Made by a program: the position numbers and the translations under genes
Part shown: positions 1-8,596 of the stretch, piece by piece
Position numbering within the stretch: position 1 is the stretch's first letter
Layout of the letters: each line of letters starts with the position of its first letter
The notes under the pieces: model-generated
Told to the model about the DNA's origin: nothing
Databases searched by the model: none
The model's input: only the letters and a program-made list of their open reading frames with translations
Source of the DNA: Pirellulales bacterium
Lineage (GTDB): Bacteria > Planctomycetota > Planctomycetia > Pirellulales > JAICIG01
Direction of reading: 5' to 3'
Length of the DNA: 31,530 bases
Assembly (NCBI GenBank): GCA_025924495.1
Contig: JAICIG010000024.1
Coordinates: 1-31,530 of the forward strand

Positions 1-179
1 AGAGCGCTGCCTGCCGGCGCTGCAATCTCAGCAGCCTGCGAGCCGAACGACGTAAATCGTCTACGAGCAACGGCTTAAACGGATGGTATACGGAATAACT
101 GGCAAAGGCAATAGCAGCTACGCCGTCGCTATAAACTCTCCCTCATTCGCAAGTTGTCCAACTGTCAATACTTGCGGAC
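1..179. other. Left-edge non-coding stretch
   Basis: This stretch lies downstream of the minus-strand chelatase gene. I see no convincing reading frame, RNA gene or strong stem-loop in it. It may be intergenic, or it may belong to a gene that continues beyond the left edge. Confidence 0.4.
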
Positions 180-950
180 TTAATTCGCATTTGCCGCCTC
201 GACCGCCTGCACCGACTTGAGCATCGCAGCGGCGACCAGCGGGTCGGGCCCCAAATGAGCGGTCGTCAGCCATTCGATGTCGGGGTGGCGGCGAGCAAAG
301 TCTGCCACGGTTTGTCTGATGCGAGAAACCAACTCGCCTCGAAAGAGCAGATGCGGTTGAACGACGACCCGGCGAAATGGCAGCCGTGCGGAAACTTTCA
401 GCGCACGCTCCAACGAGGGTTCGGTCATCGCGGTGTAGCAGGTCTCGAGCCAGCCGACCGGATGGCTCTCCCAGCGGAGCCGTGCGAACTGCGCGAGTTC
501 GCTGTTAGCGCTCGGGTCGCGGCTGCCTCTGCCAACCATTAGCAGCAAAGTATCGCCGTCATCAAGCGGCGGCAGGTTACGGCAGGCATCGAGATATCGT
601 CGCCGCGACAACTCGAGCAAGGAAGAGGAGCAGCCCAGGTGCGCCGCCTGCCGCGTCGCCAGTCCTGGGTGGTTGCGCACCGCATGCGACACGGCTTCGG
701 GGATATCCTGCTTCGCATGGCCTGCCGCAAACAATAAGATCGGCGCCACGGTGAGGCGAGGTCCCAGCCCGCGCTCGACGAGCCGCGCCACGGCCGCCTC
801 AATGTTCGGCTCGGCCAATTCCAGGAAACATGCTTCGACGAGCCTTCCGGGGCATTGCCGCGCCGTCAGCTCGGCCAACGCCAGAAACTCCGCTCGTCCC
901 TCGACATCGCGAGTTCCATGCCCGACGATCAGCAAGCCCGGCGGAGTCAT
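180..950 (-). CDS. Sirohydrochlorin chelatase-like protein (CbiX/SirB family), two-domain form
   Basis: A 256-residue protein of the CbiX/SirB family, which inserts a metal ion (Co or Fe) into sirohydrochlorin for cobalamin or siroheme synthesis in the cytoplasm. The N-terminal half starts with the strand and loop LLIVGHGTRD (His about residue 10) and later has LLFAAGHAKQDIPE, the usual metal/tetrapyrrole-binding histidine motif. The second half repeats the fold, starting LLLMVGRGSRDP, with Arg where the first half has His, so the active site is probably in the first half only. The ATG at 950 is chosen because the family starts right at this strand; an in-frame ATG at 989 would add 13 residues. 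The next gene is divergent. No other cobalamin or siroheme gene is in the window, so the metal cannot be assigned. Confidence 0.85.
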   Translation of the reverse strand: MTPPGLLIVGHGTRDVEGRAEFLALAELTARQCPGRLVEACFLELAEPNIEAAVARLVERGLGPRLTVAPILLFAAGHAKQDIPEAVSHAVRNHPGLATRQAAHLGCSSSLLELSRRRYLDACRNLPPLDDGDTLLLMVGRGSRDPSANSELAQFARLRWESHPVGWLETCYTAMTEPSLERALKVSARLPFRRVVVQPHLLFRGELVSRIRQTVADFARRHPDIEWLTTAHLGPDPLVAAAMLKSVQAVEAANAN

Positions 951-1043
951 CCAAATCTCTTGATGCCAATTCGCGGCGATCGGTTTCACAAACCGCCCCC
1001 CGGCTATGGCCGCGAGGTTTGGTCGCAGTATTTACGGCTACCA

Positions 1044-1052
1044 AGTATAACA
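1044..1052 (-). promoter_or_regulatory. Extended -10 promoter candidate for the chelatase gene
   Basis: On the minus strand this reads TGTTATACT, an extended -10 element (TGn plus TATACT). It lies about 95 bases before the ATG at 950. The -35 position (about 1067-1072) reads TCTTCG and is poor, as is common for extended -10 promoters. This is inferred from consensus only. Confidence 0.4.
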
Positions 1053-1220
1053 GGCGTCCCCGCCCACGAAGATCGGAGCATGCTCTTGGGAATCCGGCCA
1101 TTTGGCCCCTGCGACGGGAGGCGGCCAACAATCAACCATTTTGCGTCCATTTTGCCGCCGAATCGCTCGCAATCCGCCGCCTTCGTCCGGCCGACGATGG
1201 TCCCCCTCCGGACGTCCGGG

Positions 1221-1229
1221 TGGTATACT
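1221..1229 (+). promoter_or_regulatory. Extended -10 promoter candidate for the FHA-sigma54 regulator
   Basis: The plus strand reads TGGTATACT, a TGn extended -10 element with hexamer TATACT, about 43 bases before the GTG at 1273. No good -35 hexamer is present at 16-18 bp. It mirrors the element on the other strand at 1044-1052. Confidence 0.4.
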
Positions 1230-1272
1230 AAAAGACTCGAAATCGGCCTCTCATGGAGCATTTCGCCAGTCG

Positions 1273-3105
1273 GTGTATACATATCTGACGATGACCGCCG
1301 GACAGAAGGCCGGCGCCAATCTGATCCTGGATCCCCAAAACAAGACTCGCATCGGTCGCGGCGCTGAATGCACCATCATGTTGACCGATGCGCTTTGTTC
1401 GCGCGTGCATGCGGTGGTCAGCCGCGAAGACGGCGCCTGGTGGGTCCGCGACTCCAATAGCCGCAACGGCACCTTTGTCAACGGCCAGAAGATTGACGAG
1501 GCCGTGCTCGACGAAGGGCACAATCTGCGCGTGGGAACGACGGAGTTCGTCTTCCATCAAAGCCTGCAGCCCCCGACCGTCGGCCCCGTCGCCGACCTGA
1601 ACCTGACGCAGACGCTCATCAAAGAGACGCGCGTCGGCGCCGCGCTGGCTGATTCGTTTGCCTTGCCGGCTCTGCACGAATCGGAACAAGCCCAAGAACT
1701 ATTGCTGCTTTACCAACTGACAATCAAGTTGCTCGGCTGCAGCGATCCGAACGAACTGATGCGCATCTCGCTCGACCTGCTCAAAGATCGGACGAAGGCC
1801 TCGGTGGTCGGTTTCTTATGGGCCAGCGACGACGGCAAGCTGAAGCCCAAGCTGGTGATTCCTGAAAGCTCGTCGGCCGACGTCTCGCTGAGCGAACCGT
1901 TGACCAGGCTGGTTTGCGAAGAGGGGCACGCCGTCTGGATCGCCAATCAGCATGCCGCAGCCGCCGAAGACACGCTGCAGCACTATGCCGACGCGCTCTG
2001 CGTGCCGCTGGTGGCCGGGGGCGGCGCGCTAGGAGCAATCCACGTCTACCTGGAGCAAGGCCGCTTCCGGCAATCGCATTTCGACTTCTCCATCTCGGTA
2101 GCCAACATCACCACCGTGGCCTTGATCCGCGCCCGCAAGGAAGAAAGCCTGGAGAACGACTTCGAACGTCTGAAAGCCACCACGCCCGGCTACGACGAGC
2201 TGGTCGGCGAAAGTCCGGCGATGGTGGAACTCAAGACGAAAATCGGACGGCTCGGGCGGGCTAGCGGCTGCGTGTTGATTCGCGGCGAGAGCGGTTCCGG
2301 CAAGGAACTGGTCGCCCGCGCCGTGCACCGCGCCAGTCCGCGAGCCGATCGGCCCATGTTGGCCGTCAATTGCGCGGCCATTCCGGCCGAGCTGATGGAG
2401 AGCCAGCTATTTGGCCACAAGGCCGGCTCGTTCACCGGCGCCGACCGAGACCATATCGGCTTATTCCAGCAAGCCGACTTGGGCACGTTGTTTCTGGACG
2501 AAGTTGGCGAGTTGACTTTGCAGGGCCAGTCGAAGCTGCTGCGGATCCTGGAAGGCCATCCTTTTCTGCCCGTCGGAGGCACGAGCGAAATTCAGGTCGA
2601 CGTCCGCGTGATTGCGGCGACCAACCGCGACTTGCTGGCCTATGTGGCCGAGAAGAAATTTCGCGAGGATCTGTACTACCGCCTCAGCGTATTCGAGCTG
2701 CATGTGCCGCCGTTGCGCGACCGGGGCGATGACATCGGCCGGCTGATCGACTTCTTTCTCGACCATTTCCGGCGACAACACGGCCGCCCCGCCTTGGAAC
2801 TGTCGGACGAGGCCCGTCAAAAGTTGCTCGCCTACGCCTGGCCAGGCAACGTTCGCCAACTGCGGAACGTGATCGACAGCGCCGTCGTGCTGGCCGGCGG
2901 CGACCAGATCAAGCCGTCCGATCTCGGCTTGCGGGAAGCGGTGCAGAACGGACTCGATTCCTTGCGCATCGACCACTGGGAACGGAAGCTGATCCTCGAA
3001 GCCTTGAATCGGACCCAAGGCAACGTGCCCGAGGCCGCCAAGCTGTTGGGGATCGGCCGCGCCACGCTGTACCGCAAGTTGGACGAGTACAGCATTCCGC
3101 GGTAG
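1273..3105 (+). CDS. FHA-GAF-AAA+ sigma54-dependent transcriptional activator
   Basis: A bacterial enhancer-binding protein of 610 residues from the GTG at 1273. An N-terminal FHA domain (about 1-95; IGRG, SRVH and NGTFVNG motifs) binds phosphothreonine peptides. A GAF-like domain follows (about 135-290). The sigma54 AAA+ domain has Walker A GESGSGKE (338-345), the sigma54-contact loop GSFTGA (385-390, a common variant of GAFTGA) and Walker B LFLDE (406-410). A Fis-type helix-turn-helix ends the protein ([16 protein letters not shown]). There is no receiver domain, so input probably comes through a Ser/Thr kinase signal read by FHA and a ligand on GAF. The GTG is preferred because it keeps the first FHA strand (YLTMTAG); an ATG at 1291 would cut it. 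The target operon is unknown. Confidence 0.9.
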   Translation: MYTYLTMTAGQKAGANLILDPQNKTRIGRGAECTIMLTDALCSRVHAVVSREDGAWWVRDSNSRNGTFVNGQKIDEAVLDEGHNLRVGTTEFVFHQSLQPPTVGPVADLNLTQTLIKETRVGAALADSFALPALHESEQAQELLLLYQLTIKLLGCSDPNELMRISLDLLKDRTKASVVGFLWASDDGKLKPKLVIPESSSADVSLSEPLTRLVCEEGHAVWIANQHAAAAEDTLQHYADALCVPLVAGGGALGAIHVYLEQGRFRQSHFDFSISVANITTVALIRARKEESLENDFERLKATTPGYDELVGESPAMVELKTKIGRLGRASGCVLIRGESGSGKELVARAVHRASPRADRPMLAVNCAAIPAELMESQLFGHKAGSFTGADRDHIGLFQQADLGTLFLDEVGELTLQGQSKLLRILEGHPFLPVGGTSEIQVDVRVIAATNRDLLAYVAEKKFREDLYYRLSVFELHVPPLRDRGDDIGRLIDFFLDHFRRQHGRPALELSDEARQKLLAYAWPGNVRQLRNVIDSAVVLAGGDQIKPSDLGLREAVQNGLDSLRIDHWERKLILEALNRTQGNVPEAAKLLGIGRATLYRKLDEYSIPR

Positions 3106-3224
3106 ACAGTGCCAGCCGGGCAAGCCGGCGGGCGCCTAGCTCCCGCCGTACCGGTCGATTACGATAAGGCGGCTTGACCGCCAAATATTCCTGCCCCAAG
3201 GCTCGCCTAACAGGATCCCCCGCC

Positions 3225-4502
3225 ATGAATGCACGTTTTAGCTTGCGGATCTGTTGCACGCTTGGATTGTTGTCGCTGGTCTCGGCGTCTTCCGGAACGG
3301 CGCTCATGCGGCAAACCTTGGCCCAGGAGTGGACTCGGTTCCGCGGCCCCAATGGCACAGGCGTCGGCGAGGCGAACATTCCGGGCGAGTGGAGCGAGAA
3401 AGACTACAACTGGCGCGTCGAACTACCGGGCATCGGCCATTCCTGCCCGGTGTTGTGGGGCGACAAGATCTTTCTGACCAGCGCCTTCGAAGACACTTGC
3501 ACGCGGATTGTGCTCTGCCTCGACGCCGCGGATGGCAAGATTCTCTGGCGTCGCGAGTTCACCTCCACGGTGCATACCAAGCACAAGATGAATAGCTTCG
3601 CCTCGTGCACGCCGACCGTCGACGCCGATCGAGTCTACGTCGCCTGGACGGCCCCAGAGGAATACACGCTCATGGCCCTCGATCACGACGGCAACGATGT
3701 CTGGCAGCGAAATCTGGGTCCGTTCGTCAGCCAGCATAGCGGCGGCACTTCGCCGATTATTTACCAGGACATGGTAATTCTCGGCAACGAGCAGGGAGAC
3801 GAGGACGCGAACGGCATCAGCTTTCTGGTGGCCGTCGATCGCCGCACGGGCGAGACGCGCTGGCAACGAGCTCGCCAGACCGAGCAAGTCGCCTACTCGA
3901 CGCCTTGCGTCTTCTCGCGGCCCGGCAAGCCCGATGAGTTGATTTTCAACAGCGGCGCCCACGGCGTGACCAGCATCGATCCAAAGACGGGCAATGTGAA
4001 TTGGGAGCTCGACGTGCTCGACAAACGCAGCGTCAGCTCGCCGGTGATCGCCGCAGGACTGATCTTCGCGACGTGCGGCTCGGGGGGCGGCGGCAACTAC
4101 GTGGCGGCGGTCCGCCCGCCGGAAAAAAAGGGCGCACAGCCTGAGATCGCCTACCGCGTCGACGATTCAGCGCCCTATGTCCCGACGGTCATCGCTAAAG
4201 GCGATCGCATCTTTTTGTGGAGCGACGCAGGCATTGTTAGCTGCCTGGAAGCGGCCAGTGGCAAGCAGGTGTGGAAGAAGCGCGTCGGCGGCACGTATTC
4301 GGGTTCGCCGGTGATTGCCGGCGACAAACTGATTTGCATGAGCATGGACGGGACAGCCGTGGTCGTGGCCGCTTCCGACGAGTATGAACTGCTGGGCAAG
4401 AATCCGTTAGGCGAAGAGAGCCGCAGCACGCCCTCAGTCGCCGGCGGGCGGTTGTACTTGCGAACGTATTCGCATTTGATTTCGCTGGGCGGAAAAAAAT
4501 AA
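3225..4502 (+). CDS. Secreted PQQ-type beta-propeller repeat protein
   Basis: A 425-residue exported protein built of PQQ/BamB-like beta-propeller blades. The N-terminus has basic residues and a hydrophobic stretch (about 7-25), consistent with a signal peptide with cleavage near TLAQ/EW. The mature part begins WTRFRGPNGTG, a start very common in planctomycete propeller proteins. Blade motifs recur, such as DAADGKILWRRE, DRRTGETRW, DPKTGNVNWEL and EAASGKQVWKK. No catalytic alcohol-dehydrogenase motifs are evident, so it may be a scaffold or binding protein and not a true quinoprotein enzyme. The ATG at 3225 is chosen because the signal peptide begins there; an in-frame ATG at 3174 would add 17 residues. 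It follows the regulator by about 120 bp on the same strand. Confidence 0.85.
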   Translation: MNARFSLRICCTLGLLSLVSASSGTALMRQTLAQEWTRFRGPNGTGVGEANIPGEWSEKDYNWRVELPGIGHSCPVLWGDKIFLTSAFEDTCTRIVLCLDAADGKILWRREFTSTVHTKHKMNSFASCTPTVDADRVYVAWTAPEEYTLMALDHDGNDVWQRNLGPFVSQHSGGTSPIIYQDMVILGNEQGDEDANGISFLVAVDRRTGETRWQRARQTEQVAYSTPCVFSRPGKPDELIFNSGAHGVTSIDPKTGNVNWELDVLDKRSVSSPVIAAGLIFATCGSGGGGNYVAAVRPPEKKGAQPEIAYRVDDSAPYVPTVIAKGDRIFLWSDAGIVSCLEAASGKQVWKKRVGGTYSGSPVIAGDKLICMSMDGTAVVVAASDEYELLGKNPLGEESRSTPSVAGGRLYLRTYSHLISLGGKK

Positions 4503-4649
4503 GCAGGCTTGAATTAGTGCCACGGGCGCCTGCCGGCAGAGCGTAGCGATTCCCTGAAGCATTGGAGCTTTGCCCTGGCTCCGGCCCAGCGACGCTCCCA
4601 GCAGAGTGCAGACGTAGTACGGACTCTTGGAGCGTGCGAAACTCCATCC

Positions 4650-7600
4650 ATGCCGCAAAACCTTTGGGAATTCTGGATCGATGTCGGCGGGACGTTTACG
4701 GACTGTTTTGCCAAACGGCCGGATGGCACGCTCAAACGCCATAAGCTGCTCAGCTCGGGCGTAACAAAAGGCGCCGTGCAGAAGGGCTCGAACCGCCACG
4801 AGATCTTTGATTCGGCTCGCTCGGCCGATCCGCTCGGTTTTTGGAACGGCTGCCACTTGGAATTGCTGGACGCCGACGGCCGGATGGCGGCCAGCGCGAA
4901 GATCGCCCAATTCGTTCCGCCGGCAGGCAAGCTGACGTTGGCCGAACCTTTGGCCGTCGACCCATCGCCGGGGCAGCGCTACGAACTGACAACGGGCGAA
5001 GAGGCGCCGATCATCGCGATTCGCCATCTGCTCGGGCTGGCTCGCTCGGTGCCGATTCCGCCGGTCGCCGTGCGACTGGGCACAACGCGCGGAACGAACG
5101 CGCTGCTCACGCGGCGTGGCGCCAAAACCGCATTCGTCACCACGCGAGGCTTCGGCGACATCTTGCACATCGGCTATCAGAATCGGCCGAAGCTGTTCGA
5201 TTTGAGCATCCGCAAGCCACAGCCGCTGTTCGCCGCCGTGGTCGAGATCGACGAGCGAACCACGCCGCGCGGCGAGGTGCTCATGACGCCAGATCTGGCC
5301 GTCGTCCGCGAGCAACTTGCGGCGCTCAAGGCCGGCGGGATCGAGTCGTTGGCTATTTGCTTGCTCAACGCCTTCGAGCGAGCAGACCACGAACTGCTGG
5401 TTGAGCGGGCGGCGCGCGAAGCGGGTTTTGACGAGATCAGCGTCAGCAGCCGCGTAGCGCCGTTGATCAAAATCGTCTCGCGCGGCGATACGACCGTAAT
5501 GGACGCCTACTTGAATCCGATCTTGCGAGCCTACGTCGCCGAGTTGCAGCAGGCGCTCAGCGCGGGCGAACTCCGCATTATGACCTCGGCGGGCGGACTC
5601 GTTGATGCGGCCCGCTTCGTGGGCAAGGACAGCATTCTTTCCGGTCCTGCCGGCGGCGTGGTGGGCTTTTCGCGCGTGGCGCAGCAAGCCGGGTTCTCAC
5701 GGGCGATTGGCTTCGACATGGGTGGCACCAGCACCGACGTGGCCCGCTTCGACGGGCGCTACGAACTGGAATATGAGACCGAGAAGGCGGGCGTGCGCGT
5801 GGTGGCCCCGATGCTCTCGATCGAAACCGTGGCGGCCGGCGGCGGGTCGATCTGCGGCTTCGATGGCGTAAAGCTGGTCGTCGGACCCGACAGCGCCGGC
5901 GCCGATCCGGGACCGGCCTGCTATGGCCGCGGAGGGCCGCTGGCCGTAACGGACTTGAATTTTTATCTCGGCAAGCTGTTGCCCGAACACTTTCCCTTTC
6001 CGCTCGATCGCGCGGCGGTCGAGGCGCGACTGGCGATGTTGGTCGCTGAAATCGCCGCCGCAGCGGGCCGGCGTTATTCGCACATCGAACTGTGCGACGG
6101 TTTCTTGCGCGTCGCCAACTCGAACATGGTCAAAGCGATCCAGTCGATCTCGGTGGCCAAAGGCTGCGACCCGCGCGAGTACGTGCTGGTCGCGTTCGGC
6201 GGCGCCGCAGGACAGCATGCCTGTGCGGTAGCTCGGGAGCTGCGCATGTCGCAAGTGTTAGTGCACCCCGATGCCAGCTTGCTTAGCGCTTACGGCATTG
6301 GCCTGGCCGACGTCGTGCGACATCGCGCCGCGGGCGTCTATCGGCCCTATTCGGAGAAAGCCGTCGCGGAATTGGCCGATGAAATCGCGAGTCTTGGCGC
6401 TCAAGCCCAGCGCGAGATCGTCGCGGAAGGCATTTCACCCGACCGGATCACGGTGCGCCCAGCGCTCGATCTGCGTTATCGGGGGCTGGACGCGTATCTG
6501 ACGATTCCCCAGCCCAACCGCGGCAGCTATGCCGACGCCTACGCCGCAGAGCATGAGCGGCTGTACGGCTATCGGCACGACGGGCGTCCGCTGGAGATTG
6601 TCGCGGTTCGCGTCGAAGTCGTCGGCCGCACTACCGACTACGAACCGCCCGCACGGGAAATCATCGAACGGACGCCGGCGCCCGAGCGGCAGATCACCTG
6701 CCATTTCGACGCCATGGAATGCCCGACGGACGTCTACGCGCGCAAGGCCCTACGGCCGGGCGACCTGCTTTATGGGCCGGCAATCGTTTACGAAGATCTC
6801 TCCACGACGATCGTCGACGCCGGTTGGCGGGCGGATGTCCTGGCGCGCGGCGAATTGTTGTTGACCGATGAAGGGCGCAGCTCGGCTCGCGGAGGTTCTA
6901 CCGAAGCCGATCCGGTGATGCTCGAGATCTTCAATAACCAGTTCGCCGGCATCGCCGAACAGATGGGCATTACGCTGCGCAACACGTCAAGCAGCGTGAA
7001 TGTGAAGGAGCGGCTCGATTTCAGTTGCGCGATCTTCACTCCCTCGGGCGATCTGGTGGTCAACGCGCCCCATATCCCGGTGCATTTGGGCGCGATGGGC
7101 GAAACGGTGAAGCGCATCCTGGCCGACAACCCACAGCTCGCGCCCGGCGACGTGTACGTGAGCAATGACCCGTACCGCGGCGGTTCGCACCTGCCCGACG
7201 TGACGGTGGTCACGCCGGTGCACGACGAAGCGGGCGAGCGGATCTTGTTCTTCACTGCCAGCCGGGCGCATCATGCCGAGATTGGCGGCATTCGGCCCGG
7301 GTCGATGCCCCCGTTCTCTCGCAACCTGGCGGAAGAAGGCGTACTGATTCGAAACTTCAGATTGGTCGAGCAAGGCAAGTCGCGGTTTGAGGAATTGCGG
7401 ACACTGCTCACCTCTGGACCGTACCCTACGCGCAACGTGGCGGACAATCTCGCCGATATTACCGCGCAGGTGGCGGCCAACCATCAAGGCGCCCGCGATC
7501 TGGCAAGCCTGATTGAGCGCTATACGCTGCCGGTCGTGGAGGCGTATATGGAGCACATCCAGGCCGCGGCCGAGCGAAAGATGCGCGCTGCGCTGGCCCG

Positions 7601-8468
7601 GCTGCCTGACGGCGAGCATAAGTTTATCGACCATCTCGACGACGGCTCGCCCATCGCGGTGAATTTCCAGGTGGCCGGCGATTCAGCCGTCATCGATTTC
7701 ACCGGAACCGGACCCGTGCTCTCCGGCAACCTGAACGCCAACCGCGCCATCGTGACGGCCGCGACCATGTATTGCCTGCGGGCGTTAATCGGCGAGGACA
7801 TTCCGCTCAATCAAGGCGTCTTGGCGCCCGTGCGGCTGGTGCTGCCCGAGTGCCTGCTGAATCCGCCCGAAGGACCTACGCCCGAGGAAAGCGCGGCGAT
7901 GGTCGGCGGTAACGTCGAGACATCGCAGCGCGTGGTTGATGCGATCCTCGGCGCTCTCGGCGTGGCGGCCGCCAGCCAAGGGACGATGAATAATCTGTTG
8001 TTCGGCAATCCGCAGTTCGGTTACTACGAAACGATCTGCGGCGGCGCCGGCGCCACGGCGAAATGCGATGGCGCCGACGCCATCCACACGCACATGACTA
8101 ATACTCGGCTGACCGACCCGGAAGTGCTCGAGCAGCGTTATCCGGTGCGCGTGCGCGAGTTTTCCATTCGCCGCGGCTCTGGCGGCGCCGGCAAACACCG
8201 CGGCGGCGACGGCATCGTGCGGCGCCTGGAATTCTTGACGGAGTTGGATGTCTCCATTCTCTCGCAGCGCCGCGGCCCTTATCCGCCCTACGGCGTCGCC
8301 GGCGGCGAGCCGGGCGCCTTGGGCCGCAACACTCTCTTGCGCGCCGGCGGCCCGGAAGAAGTTCTCCCGGGCCAGATCCAATTTGTCGCCCAGCCCGGCG
8401 ATCTGCTCACGATCGAAACGCCCGGCGGCGGCGGATTCGGAAATCCGGCGCCGAAGGTCGGCCCTTGA
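4650..8468 (+). CDS. 5-oxoprolinase-type protein, HyuA-HyuB fusion
   Basis: A single chain of 1272 residues joining the two halves of the hydantoinase/oxoprolinase family. The HyuA N-terminal ATPase-like domain begins with [10 protein letters not shown] (about 11-20). The main HyuA domain has [12 protein letters not shown] (about 331) and [12 protein letters not shown] (about 356). HyuB begins near residue 755 ([16 protein letters not shown]), has [14 protein letters not shown] (about 837) and ends with a glycine-rich GGGGFGNP. Known relatives with this fused layout, including eukaryotic OPLAH, hydrolyse 5-oxoproline to glutamate with ATP. Related bacterial enzymes act on hydantoins or, as acetone carboxylase, on acetone, but those have separate subunits. 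Substrate is inferred from the layout. No clear Shine-Dalgarno sequence precedes the ATG. A DUF1445 gene 6.4 kb downstream may be related in function. Confidence 0.88.
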   Translation: MPQNLWEFWIDVGGTFTDCFAKRPDGTLKRHKLLSSGVTKGAVQKGSNRHEIFDSARSADPLGFWNGCHLELLDADGRMAASAKIAQFVPPAGKLTLAEPLAVDPSPGQRYELTTGEEAPIIAIRHLLGLARSVPIPPVAVRLGTTRGTNALLTRRGAKTAFVTTRGFGDILHIGYQNRPKLFDLSIRKPQPLFAAVVEIDERTTPRGEVLMTPDLAVVREQLAALKAGGIESLAICLLNAFERADHELLVERAAREAGFDEISVSSRVAPLIKIVSRGDTTVMDAYLNPILRAYVAELQQALSAGELRIMTSAGGLVDAARFVGKDSILSGPAGGVVGFSRVAQQAGFSRAIGFDMGGTSTDVARFDGRYELEYETEKAGVRVVAPMLSIETVAAGGGSICGFDGVKLVVGPDSAGADPGPACYGRGGPLAVTDLNFYLGKLLPEHFPFPLDRAAVEARLAMLVAEIAAAAGRRYSHIELCDGFLRVANSNMVKAIQSISVAKGCDPREYVLVAFGGAAGQHACAVARELRMSQVLVHPDASLLSAYGIGLADVVRHRAAGVYRPYSEKAVAELADEIASLGAQAQREIVAEGISPDRITVRPALDLRYRGLDAYLTIPQPNRGSYADAYAAEHERLYGYRHDGRPLEIVAVRVEVVGRTTDYEPPAREIIERTPAPERQITCHFDAMECPTDVYARKALRPGDLLYGPAIVYEDLSTTIVDAGWRADVLARGELLLTDEGRSSARGGSTEADPVMLEIFNNQFAGIAEQMGITLRNTSSSVNVKERLDFSCAIFTPSGDLVVNAPHIPVHLGAMGETVKRILADNPQLAPGDVYVSNDPYRGGSHLPDVTVVTPVHDEAGERILFFTASRAHHAEIGGIRPGSMPPFSRNLAEEGVLIRNFRLVEQGKSRFEELRTLLTSGPYPTRNVADNLADITAQVAANHQGARDLASLIERYTLPVVEAYMEHIQAAAERKMRAALARLPDGEHKFIDHLDDGSPIAVNFQVAGDSAVIDFTGTGPVLSGNLNANRAIVTAATMYCLRALIGEDIPLNQGVLAPVRLVLPECLLNPPEGPTPEESAAMVGGNVETSQRVVDAILGALGVAAASQGTMNNLLFGNPQFGYYETICGGAGATAKCDGADAIHTHMTNTRLTDPEVLEQRYPVRVREFSIRRGSGGAGKHRGGDGIVRRLEFLTELDVSILSQRRGPYPPYGVAGGEPGALGRNTLLRAGGPEEVLPGQIQFVAQPGDLLTIETPGGGGFGNPAPKVGP

Positions 8469-8519
8469 AAAGCGGCTAGATTCGCCTTCCGATTTCCGAT
8501 TCGTGCACTTCGGAAAAAG

Positions 8520-8548
8520 TTGCCATGCGTCTGGGGGGGTGCTACCAT
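8520..8548 (+). promoter_or_regulatory. Sigma70-like promoter candidate for the PLD-like gene
   Basis: TTGCCA (8520-8525) and TACCAT (8543-8548) are separated by exactly 17 bp, matching the -35 and -10 consensus at 5 of 6 and 4 of 6 positions. The ATG is about 49 bases further on and has its own GAGGG ribosome binding site. Confidence 0.45.
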
Positions 8549-8596
8549 ACGTGCGCGGTTCGTGGTGATTCAGCATGTCTTGAAGAGGGCGCACCG

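Larger units (their letters stand above)
951..1272. other. Divergent intergenic region
   Basis: About 320 bases separate the chelatase gene (minus) from the FHA regulator (plus). I find no credible gene here. It holds two candidate extended -10 promoters facing away from each other, near 1044-1052 and 1221-1229. Confidence 0.5.

Noticed and set aside
3106..3180. GC-rich stem-forming stretches after the sigma54 regulator, similar in feel to 4515-4545
   Set aside because: Stems are only 5-6 bp and no T run follows; the similarity between the two intergenic stretches is too short to call a dispersed repeat.
4434..5687. Long minus-strand open frame of 417 codons
   Set aside because: It lies opposite the conserved propeller and oxoprolinase genes. 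Its translation is Arg/Ala/Gln-rich without any recognisable domain, as expected from the reverse of GC-rich codons.
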